A stretch of DNA of 64,000 bases from Phoronis australis (taxonomy: Eukaryota > Phoronida > Phoronidae), in NCBI GenBank assembly GCA_002633005.1, contig NMRA01000090.1, forward strand, positions 629,715 through 693,714, written 5' to 3'. A model generated the notes under the pieces. That model searched no databases. It had not been told where the DNA came from and saw nothing but the letters and a program-made list of their open reading frames with translations. Both the position numbers and the translations under genes were made by a program. Position 1 is the first letter of the stretch, and every line of letters begins with the position of its first letter. Shown here one piece after another: positions 49,818 to 60,400 of the stretch.

Positions 49818-51895
49818 GTAAGTTGATGGTTTATGCATTCATTTGAGTGTGAATTTAAGGACATCTTAAGCTTTATGTACAAAAAATGCCCCGGCGTTGT
49901 TACAATATTTCTCATATGTCTAGAAAAGTATCTTATCGTCATTCTCGGAAACTTCAAATACAAAATATGGGCCGTGTAGCGAGAAAAAACGTTTAACAGA
50001 ACTACCTTGGAACCGCACAACCGCATTTGTTTACTACTTATCTGAGGTCAAGGGTTACAAGGCGGTGACTCAAATAGAATCTCCCGCGAGGCGTAGAGCT
50101 GGTCCGTATGTAAATGTGCCCTCAGCCTTTCATTTACCGAATCGCCATAATATTTAGTCAACGAGGTGTACAGAAAGATGCTGGGAAAAACGAAGACAAA
50201 ACGTAGTTTTGACCTCTTGCTCACGACGCGCTTTAACCACGGTTTGTGTTATCCATTTCGTACTTGGTTTCTATCATTCTCCCCGGTGCGTGGTGTGTAT
50301 AACAATGAACTGCTGACTTACTTTTACAATTGGTATGTAGGTCAACAGTTGACCCCGTCTTGATCTGATTTGACTGGATCAAAAGGCACAAAATGAAAGC
50401 GTTTTAGTGATAACGAGATTAATTACGCGCTGCAAATTCAATTGACATTGCGAGTGAATGTTCAAATATCTAACATAGTTAAGGCATGTATAAGTTATAT
50501 TGACCAAAAACAATTTTTTTTTAATTAAGTACTAGTCCACGTGAGCACCAGCCATGAGCGGCAAGGTGGGGGTCAGCCGATTTTCACCAAAATTGGCACA
50601 TAGGTAGTCCTATGGGATCTATAAACAGCGGTAAAATATTTCCTCAAAATATTCCGTTTTTCTAAAGTTATAGGCTCAAAAACATTTTACGGCTTCGCAG
50701 CCATGTTTTCACGGTATATAAACTGTCCAGTTTTAACTGTTCATATTTTTCCTTGAATGAAAGCTATTGATTTATTATTCACTTGGCATTGTTTANGCAG
50801 TAGTGATCAGGCGCAGCAGGCGGAGCGCCGTGATGCAGGCACTCGCTATGACGACAGGACTGCTCTGTGTGGTATTAGGGATCTGTCTGATCGTCCAGTG
50901 CTGTACATGTAGGTAAGTTGATGGTTTATGCATTCATTTGAGTGTGAACTTAAGGACATCTTAAGCTTTATGTACAAAAAATGCCCGTTGTTACAATATT
51001 TCTCATATGTCTAGAAAAGTACCTTATCGTCATTCTCGGAAACTTCAAATACAAAATATGGGCCATGTAGCGAGAAAAAAGGTTTAACAGAACTACCTTG
51101 GAACCGCACAACATGGTTGACATTTGTTTACTACTTATCTGAGGTCAAGGGTTACAAGGCGGTGACTCAAATAGAATCTCCCGCGAGGCGTAGAGCTGGT
51201 CCGTATGTAAATGTGCCCTCAGCCTTTCATTTACCGAATCGCCATAATATTTAGTCAACGAGGCGTACAGAAAGATGCTGGGAAAAACGAAGACAAAACG
51301 TAGTTTTGACCTCTTGCTCACGACGCGCTTTAACCACGGTTTGTGTTATCCATTTCGTACTTGGTTTCTATCATTCTCCCCGGTGTGTGGTGTGTATAAC
51401 AATGAACTGCTGACTTACTTTTACAATTGGTATGTAGGTCAACAGTTGACCCCGTCTTGATCTGATTTGACTGGATCAAAAGGCACAAAATGAAAGCGTT
51501 TTAGTGATAACGAGATTAATTACGCGCTGCATATTCAATTGACATTGCGAGTGAATGTTCAAATATCTAACATAGTTAAGGCATGTATAAGTTATATTGA
51601 CCAAAAACAAATTTTTACTGAATAATTAAGTACTAGTCCACGAGAGCACCAGCCATGAGCGGCAAGGTGGGGGTCAGCCGATTTTCACCAAATTGGCACA
51701 TAGGTAGTCCTATGGGATCTATAAACAGCGGTAAAATATTTCCTCAAAATATTCCGTTTTTCTAAAGTTATAAGCTCAAAAACATTTTACGGCTTCGCAG
51801 CCATGTTTTCACGGTATATAAACTGTCCAGTTTTAACTGTTCATATTTTTCCTTGAATGAAAGCTATTGATTTATTATTCACTTGGCCTTGTTTA
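49702..51895. repeat. 1.1-kb direct duplication across a single N (probable haplotype join)
   Basis: Bases 49702-50795 and 50797-51895 are near-identical, with small indels (for example ACCGCATTTG against ACATGGTTGACATTTG), and abut the N at 50796. The copy repeats the transmembrane end of the EGF1 exon and its donor, so a naive gene model would show two membrane exons. Confidence 0.85.
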
Positions 51896-52714
51896 GTGGT
51901 GCCTGTAGATTGTTACACAGATGTATTGAAACACGATTCCGATTTACCACCCTCATTTAGTAGTTTTACTACACTGCCCCCCGTTATGCCATTTTGAGGT
52001 TGTGTTCAGTACACTGCTGTACCAAATCTGCCCCCACTGTTATGAGAATGAAACTTAGCCAAAATGTTGACAAAACATGTTACTTTCATTTCGTAAAATA
52101 AAAACTTTGTCAGCCAGTTTATTAGTTATATATTTTGGCACCTCAAATGTACTAAAATGAGAAATTTTCATATATCTGAGATCGATGCGAGAGCACCGTA
52201 AAATCCGATTGTCCTTCCTTTTGCAACAAGTTAGTTCCTCCCGAATGTTTTGAACGTTTTACTACTGATCACTTAAGGATATAGTACCCCTAAATACCAT
52301 ACATGGCTCCATTTTGTTAAAAGCCGTAGTATGTCTTCCACAGTGAAGAGGGTTAGACATGAACTCGACAAATGTAGGTTATTTTGATTTACAGTTGTTT
52401 TACTTTGCAATTTCCTCATGGGTATTTCTTCACACATATTCAGGTCAGATTTTCTTTTGATCAAATGTTCATATCATGCATTGTAATATCAAATGAATGA
52501 TAAGTTTGGTTGCATGACCGCAATTTTTTCCATGACTTAAAACAAAAGACCGCAGAAATTTTCCTGACGAAATACCGGGTTTGCAGTTCTGTAAAAACAT
52601 TTGAATGACAAGACAAACTCCACCACTGTCCATGGCAACTCGTCGCATGTTTTTCGCCCATCGGTCCTATCATTGTTTTCCTTTGTTGTGTCATTGTTGG
52701 ATGTAACAACACAG

Positions 52715-52760
52715 GTCGCATGGATATAGAACCCTGCGTACATCAGACCGTTGCCGATAA
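52715..52760 (+). CDS. Candidate cytoplasmic-tail exon of EGF1
   Basis: Acceptor GATGTAACAACACAG opens phase 2, completing Arg and then reading SHGYRTLRTSDRCR before TAA. The EGF2 tail exon has the same phase and a comparable short tail (RVYGTLPCCLLSIEI). Support is phase and length only. Confidence 0.35.
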
Positions 52761-55700
52761 GTGCTCGTCATTATATCTTTATTATAACAACGGAAACAAT
52801 GAAGATGCTAATCTATTGTTCTCTATGCGACCAGGTTTCCCATGGATGACCACAGAAGAGGAATCCCAAAGTATCCACTAACAATGACCACGCACCTTAG
52901 TAACTATTACCGCGCACACGAATCCTTTCCGAGGAACCAAAACACCAACTTTTTATATCTGTGTATTGTGTTGTATTGCTCATGGTACGGGTTCAGACTC
53001 TGTTGTATTAAGATTCTAATCCCCAACCCTGTAATATGTAGTTTGAGTAAAATTTCTAGACAATATCGATTTATGGATTTATTCTCCTTCAAATGAAGAG
53101 TAAAAATCAAATTGTGCACAGGTTTTTTAAAAGTAAGTACTTATTGGAACATCACACATCTAAAAAATAAAACAATGTTTGACAATTTTATTCATTATCT
53201 TATTTGAAAATTGCCTACTTCACAGACAACTCATCTAAGTTGAAAATATTCCTCGTGAAAAAATATAAAATACCAACCAGAGACTTGTGTACTACAAAAT
53301 ATGTTTTCGTAATACAATGCAAAGATAACTGTACAGTCAAAAGTGCAAATGTTATGACTAATAAAAAATTACCTTCTAGATCTTTTCAACACTCTAATTG
53401 CTACAGGACAGAGTCAACCACACAAAGCTCATAAAGTCAGGGAATTACATTTAAGGTGATGCAGTCTCACTGCGAAAAAGTGATTTCGCAACATCGCTGA
53501 CAACACTGGAAATCTCTTCTTCACAAACTTGAGGTAGCTGTATTTACCACTTCAATGTTCTTATCAAAACTAACCACCACAAAATGAAAAATTGGCTTGT
53601 CGGTTCCAATTAGGCAGCATTTTACAATGATATGGTCATGAAAAAATACTTTTGCAACATGGTTTGCATTACAATTGCCCTACGATTACAGTTGTACATA
53701 CATACTAGACCAGTAACAAAACTACCCATTGGAGCCATAAATGGTCAATTCGCCAAAAAAACAAGGAGCCACCAGAGTTAATGTGCCAATACTTTTCAGT
53801 ACTGCAACAAAAAATCATTTGAAGTGGACATAAGCTCGCCTAAAATCACATAAAACAACTTTTGATTTAGACATTTTACCATCACGAAATAGGTATTACT
53901 TCCAGGTCACTTCTGAGCAATTTCAGAACTTTGAAAGATCTGGCAATATGCAATTGCTAGAGACCAGACTAATAGTGTGCGATTTTATACACACAGCATG
54001 GTCTCAAGGAATAGCAAACTGTCAATTCGCTACAATTCCAGAAATCACTTCCCATCTGGATAAGGAACAAACTGAGCAACGTTTATAGAGGTAAATGGTC
54101 TAAATCAAAACTTATTACCTCCTGGACAGAATATGGGTTTACAACTCAGGCAGAAAGATAAGTTAACAAAAGCAGCCTAACTGCAACAGAGTCTCAAATT
54201 TCAGTAATATACGCCCATTTACAAACAAAAATCTATAATGGTAAATAAAATGCGGAAACATAAAATCAGATCAATTACGCATCTTCAAGGAAAAGAAATA
54301 GTACAGTGGTCAGAAATCATCTAAATGTGATGGCGACACTGAGAAATCCTGTCAGACTAAAAAATCCAGTGGCTAAACAAAATGAACAATGTACCATTAC
54401 CATGTGGCCCAGGATCATGATCCGTACCTGGACAAAAATTCAGTCTTAGACTAGGTAAATTTTAGATTTGTGCTGTTCACACAAGCAGTTCTGGTGCAAA
54501 CAAAGCTTGCGACAACACACAAGCCTACTTCCCTACACAGCTGTGCTGATACAATAATGCCCCCACTGGATTTAGCAGATCAGCCAGNNNNNNNNNNNNN
54601 NNNNNNNNNNNNNNNNNNNNNNNNNNNNNNNNNNNNNNNNNNNNNNNNNNNNNNNNNNNNNNNNNNNNNNNNNNNNNNNNNNNNNNNNNNNNNNNNNNNN
54701 NNNNNNNNNNNNNNNNNNNNNNNNNNNNNNNNNNNNNNNNNNNNNNNNNNNNNNNNNNNNNNNNNNNNNNNNNNNNNNNNNNNNNNNNNNNNNNNNNNNN
54801 NNNNNNNNNNNNNNNNNNNNNNNNNNNNNNNNNNNNNNNNNNNNNNNNNNNNNNNNNNNNNNNNNNNNNNNNNNNNNNNNNNNNNNNNNNNNNNNNNNNN
54901 NNNNNNNNNNNNNNNNNNNTTAGGTCAGCCATCATTCAACTAACGCATTGTAAGCTTTAGTTTGGTATTCAGACGAATTGGATGAACAAATTTAGTATAA
55001 TTTCATATTTTATTGGGAAATGCTAGTGTTCTCAAATTTAATTAAAAACATTTAAGCAAACCAATTGTTTTAATTGTTGTATTATACCACGGCATATTAA
55101 TGCGTAGAAACGGCGCACAACTAGTGACTGGTTTAACATGACAAATACACATACGCGGTCTGAAAATAGTGAAATTCAGACACCTATTACCAAGCCTGCC
55201 TGAAAGGCTGACAAAGTTTTTATTGTATTAATTTCAAGGACATGGAGTCTTCTACATGTCCATGTTATTATTTTTAGTTTTCTCGCGGGGGCAGCTTCGC
55301 TATGAGGGTACAGCTTACTGCTGGTTTTTCACAAGACGGAAATGTACCTCCACGGAAACAGTTCCAGTGTTACCATGGTAACCGATATTGCAGTGTCGGT
55401 GCCGTTTTTACTGACATTGGTCATGAAACTATCATGTGATATCAAAATTGTTAAGAAACGATTCTGTTTGAAGCAGAAACTGGAGTAGAAAATTTGGTCA
55501 AAAATGACTAATTCCACAACAAGAAATTGCCTCATTTTGCCCCCCAGAACACCTCCCTCGTATCTCCTAAACCACCAAACTTTGTGATGTCATACTTCAC
55601 CCATTTTCTCTCTTCCCTAATGTGATTCATCAGACCAAACATGGATCTGAATGGTTGACCCCCCACCTTGCCGCTTGTTGGCTGTACAGTGGTTGGTGGA

Positions 55701-57394
55701 TCCGTGGACTGATACTTAAGCGATAACGGTCAGTATTTGAGGACTTGCAACGTTTTCCGCTTTTTCTCGGCATCGGCAAATCGACCTAAAATCAGATAAG
55801 GAACACGAATTCTCGAAAACGGCTTGGTGAGTTCTACTGAAACTTTCCAATTCTAACATCTGATCATCAATCTTAAAAGTGCTGTTTGGATTTTCCGTTT
55901 TTGCGCACCGTAAGGTAAAAGAATACGACTGTTTTGACATAAACTGAAAGTTTTCTTTAAAAAGGATTGAATTCATTAAAATCGATTAAGGAGTTATTTT
56001 GCTATGAATGTACCGTTTTAAAATGAAATTTTGACTTAAGAAGATGTTAACGTAATATTAATAAGAATGGTACGTCAATATGAAACACATCTGTATAATC
56101 TGTGATATTTTTCCGAAAATATATACTTTCACTAATTGGCATGGCCTGTTTTTCATATATGGTCACTAAATAAGGTTCGAGATAACCTTTATGCGTTTCC
56201 TTACTTAACGTTAATTAATGGTACCTTACCTGCGCTGTCAAATTTTATAACGAAACAGTAACATATAGTTCCCTTCACTGGATTTAGAATGTTTTGGCAG
56301 TTGAGACTAGAATTAGGCGCAGTACCAATTCTAAAAATAAGCCTATGTCATCTCAAAATGGCATTGAGCTGTGTTGGATTGTACCCGTTCCTCGCAACTA
56401 TTCCTGTCACGTTGCTGTCACATTAAACAGCTTCCATTTCAACAATTTACAAAAATGTTCTGAAGGGTCGTGCGACAATTAATCAGCAAATATAATGAAT
56501 GAACTAATCGACGCAAGATGGAAGTCGCCATCTTGTTTTCACCTGTTTACTCTACGTATTATTTGATACAAGAAGTGATGTTATAAAATCTTGAATGGGC
56601 AATTTGTTCATCTTGTACTTATTTTCTGTAAGGTCCGCGAATCGTCAGGTATGAGACAGTAAACAGGCACAATCTGGCCTTTTTGATATCATTACCCGGC
56701 AAACGGTGATGAACTATTCAGTGCAGTGTTGCCTTCCGGTTTGAAGAATAACAGAATTTTAACTTATTGCTACAACTCTATTTCAGTTATTACTTACCGT
56801 TTTTCCATGATATAGATTTGCCTAAACACATGAAAAATATTCCAATCTTCGTCCTAAATTGACAATATTACATTGTCCGTCTTCCTCATATGTTTTCAAT
56901 TTGTTTGCGTGCCTATAATGACATCAAAACGCTGTAACGTTTTGACATTTGCCTATATCACCGAATTGTGTTCCGACTCGTGAGTGCAATGCGTGCGTCT
57001 TACGTTGTTAACGCCTAGGTCACAGCTCGGTGAAATAATAGACGGGGTCTTTACCTACATGTACATGTACACACGAGCTATTGCTCATACTGCAGACGCG
57101 TTATCATACATGTACCTTGATAACTTTTCCAGGTTGATGAAGGTCAAGCTAAGGGATATGAGGTGTTTTGCGCCGAGCTTCAATAAGAAATATAAAGCGC
57201 TTTATCAAGAAGACGAGTACGTGTGTGACGCGGATCAGGCCACGCAAGGAGTACACTCACAAAAGACATCCCATCAAAACTCAAAAAATAATAACAATTA
57301 AAAACGCGGGTTGGCCTATCGTAACAGCAATACCGCACCAATAACAAAGCAGTCATTAATTTGCAATAAATCGTTTTCATTGTGGCCACAAAAA
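52761..57394. other. No gene recognised; contains a 332-base assembly gap
   Basis: Ns fill 54588-54919. Frames at 52842-53096 and 53204-53434 show no domain or splice support. A palindromic ACATGTACATGTACA run lies at 57058. The frame 56984-57301 lies just upstream of the basic-protein ORF in the same phase, closed by TAA, and could be an upstream ORF. Confidence 0.45.
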
Positions 57395-58069
57395 ATGTTC
57401 TATGAGAATGCCAACAGACGAGACTGCGCCGCCAGCGGCGGACCTCGAGAGGATATGCCGCCTCTTTATGAACAACGAAATGTCAGTTCCACATATTTAC
57501 AAACTGGACAGAGACATGGTTACAGTGATTCAAACTGTAAGTATTTTGAACCTCACAAAGACTCACAACGTAATGGACCTTTGGAAAAATTTAGCTATTC
57601 CACGGCGATTGCGGAACAGCATAACCGTTTTCACAATGCTAAAATGTATTTTGAACGCAGATCTTCTTCTGACAGTCCAAAATATCCACAAAACACAGTA
57701 CTGTTAACTAACAAAAGGAAAGACAAAGCTATATTGGACTGTTTTGGTCATGATTCACCTCTAGATCTAACAGTGCAAAAACTGACATCATGTGAAAGAC
57801 ACGACATCCGATCAGTTCACGAGTCAACGCAGACTTTGCTACATAGAGGCAGAATAAAAAGTCGTAGTTGCAGGCCACGAAGTTCCCGACACAAGGTTGA
57901 GAAAGAGAAACGAAAAGGGAAAGAGAGTCGAAAAAGTAAAGACCGCGGCAGAAGACACAGTGGTAGGTCTCCTGGCGAAGCTGATGTGGAGGTTGGTGGC
58001 AAACGAGATAGCCTCAAAGACAAATGTGCAAATGAAAAGAATAAGAAAAGTAAAAGCAAGCTTTCTTAA
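57395..58069 (+). CDS. Basic nuclear-type protein with CtBP-binding PLDLT motif
   Basis: ATG at 57395 opens 224 codons to TAA 58069, with AATAAA at 58215. Near the middle is HDSPLDLTVQK, which fits the PxDL[S/T] CtBP-binding motif and resembles the DSPLDLTVRK of vertebrate ligand-dependent corepressor LCOR. The C-terminal third is Lys/Arg/Ser-rich (KEKRKGKESRKSKDRGRR), nuclear-localisation-like. No helix-turn-helix domain is present, so it is not a full LCOR. A competing model starts at 57402 in another frame (PTDETAPPAADLERICRLFM), uses the consensus donor at 57537 and rejoins this frame in phase at 57620 (acceptor GCGGAACAG). A role as transcriptional cofactor is inferred only from motif and charge. 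Confidence 0.55.
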   Translation: MFYENANRRDCAASGGPREDMPPLYEQRNVSSTYLQTGQRHGYSDSNCKYFEPHKDSQRNGPLEKFSYSTAIAEQHNRFHNAKMYFERRSSSDSPKYPQNTVLLTNKRKDKAILDCFGHDSPLDLTVQKLTSCERHDIRSVHESTQTLLHRGRIKSRSCRPRSSRHKVEKEKRKGKESRKSKDRGRRHSGRSPGEADVEVGGKRDSLKDKCANEKNKKSKSKLS

Positions 58070-58214
58070 CACTCAATGGGAGAGGATTGTGAAACACCCC
58101 ATAGCGCTCAATTATTGACTTCACAGAAGGGATCATGAAGGCTTAGTAGGCTATTTAAAAAAGATAAGGACACTGTCATTAAATGATCGTTGCTCACTGT
58201 TTGAGTGTTTGTGT

Positions 58215-58220
58215 AATAAA
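58215..58220 (+). terminator. Candidate poly(A) signal of the PLDLT-motif gene
   Basis: AATAAA about 145 bases after the stop codon at 58069. Confidence 0.45.
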
Positions 58221-58820
58221 ACCTCGACATCTGCTTAACAAATTTATTAATTGAACTCCACCTTCTGCAAAAACGTGGAATCTAAATGAAAAAAAGAAAT
58301 ACCAGAGGATTACACATCCAACTGGATGTTAGTAACTAAACATCAAATTATTTTGTGTCAAATCAAAATGGCCCTAAGTTAATTGCTTACATGTACAGTC
58401 CAAAATGTCGTGTTTCAGTTAAACATACAATTACGAAAATTCATAGCAAACTCAAGTGAAATGATGTGCAGATATTGAAAATGTAAGCCTAATCAACAAA
58501 ATTGAGCTCTCCTTTAGGGATCGCTGTCCTGACATTTTCCCAGTGAATTCATGAAAATAATGTACAGGTCGAATCCGTTTTATGAAGGTGATTTATGCTT
58601 TAACACAGACATTTGATCTGATTCTCTCACCTCACAATTGTTGAAAGCATTGCTTCACAGCCTACAAACAATTATCAGAAACTGAATAACTAGTAGTTGT
58701 GTGTACATTTTGCATTTATTCAAGTGAGATTAATTTATTAGTTTCAGAAATGCTTTTTAGAGCTGAAGATCAAATCTCTGACATGCGTATTAAGTCACTT
58801 TTCATGAATAAGGACCCTGA

Positions 58821-59226
58821 GCCCGGTTGCACGAAACAATCCCAAATAGGGACTCAGCTAAGTCCCTTCCTTTTTCGTATTTGTTTCATTCCTTACTCAC
58901 ATATGTAGTATTTTTCTATCATTATATCTTGTGAACTCCTCTTTTACTAATGACACTTTCTAATGATACAACTAAACCTGATCCCTTAATTCAGTCAAAT
59001 TAATTAGGGACATAGTCCTTATGTTAGGGACATTGCATGAAAAGACCCATACTAACTTCCAAGCATGTTGATTATTCAATGTAGTCTTTACTCTATCAAA
59101 AATTGAATTAGTAATGAGACTCAAATGGCATAACAAAGAACATTCAATGTTTCCTTAAGCTGACAAATACGCAGATTTAGGGAACTCAGTTGAGTCCCTA
59201 ATTGAGACTCTTTCATGCAACCGGGC
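58821..59226. mobile_element. MITE with terminal inverted repeats of about 60 bp
   Basis: The left end GCCCGGTTGCACGAAACAAT and what follows (58821 to about 58884) is the inverse of the right arm (about 59163-59226) ending TGCAACCGGGC. Arms share the order AGGGACTCARCTRAGTYCC..GTATTTG with few mismatches. No protein is encoded between them. A target duplication is not obvious. Confidence 0.7.
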
Positions 59227-59867
59227 ATGGACAAGATGGTGTACGCTTTGGACATAGTTTGTCTGGCATATTCAATTACTAAACTGAGCCACAGTGTTGG
59301 CACCAGTCCTCGGTATGATGCATATGTACGTAGTTGAACACAAAAAACGCAGCATTCCGATTGACTTCATTGAAAGGTGCCATAAATAAAAACAACTCGA
59401 TCACTACACTGGCTCAACTCTGATGATTCATTGACAGACATCTCTGATGATTTACTATGAAAAACAATTAGTGCTAAATATCTTAGTGTAAAGGCTCGGC
59501 TCATAAACAGCCTAGGATGCAGAAAGCAGATAACTGTACTAGGTTTTCTGACGTTATTGGCACTGTAGAAAGAATAGATGTTGGCTAGGCTAAAAATCGT
59601 TCTCAGGGCGCCATTTTCGTTCTTTGTTCTAAAGCTAACCAATGACTGTCGAAGTTACATCAACCAATGATAAGACGCGTCCTGCTGAATGATAACTGCG
59701 TGTCCCCTTCCCCCTAGCGGACAGAGAGGAAATCAACGAGATCAAGAATGGACAAGAGGAAAACTTGAACTTTTCACTTTTTCGTTCAAATGCCGCGTGT
59801 AGTAAAGTTATTGGTGAACAGAAACAGTAAATGTAAGAAAGTCATGGTTTAAGTTCAAGTACAACAA

Positions 59868-60066
59868 GTGCGAACCCTGGGGGGAGGATCGGGAGACTCC
59901 GAAAAAGTTGAAAACGATACAAAAGTCCCCTAAAAAGGCAGGAACTACCAAAATTCGACGATGCACAGATCATAGCTCTGAATGTACCCCGTGAATCTTA
60001 CCCCGTGAAGTCCACATTCTCAAAAATTCGAGACCCCCTCCACTCTATGTTGGGTGCGTGCATGTA
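59868..60066 (+). repeat. Short repeat R3, second copy
   Basis: It starts GTGCGAACCCTGGGGGGAG and ends GTTGGGTGCGTGCATG, matching the copy at 26870-27118 in end sequence and internal ATTCGAGACCCC block. Confidence 0.45.
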
Positions 60067-60400
60067 AAATATGTCTAGTACTTTACAAAATTATGTTAGA
60101 AAAGCTGAAGGTCGGATTTGACAAAAGTTTGTATTTTACATTTTGTGATTCACGCACGTGATTAAGTTTTACGAAAATTGACGAATGGTGTGTAGAATGA
60201 CCTTGACATTTCGTACCTGATGGCAGCTTGCTCTTATCTGAAGTCAATGATTTCCATCTCTTTCTCAAACCTGCATTGTAGATTAATGACAAACACGTAA
60301 TGTAAATGCACGCGATGTGAATGTACACGTGCAAGCTACGATATCAATTCAATCTGTTCAAACTGTTGCAACCAAATTGCGTAAAACGCTAACACGGTTG

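Noticed and set aside
54470-54943. Open frames spanning the N run
   Set aside because: They exist only because Ns cannot encode stops.
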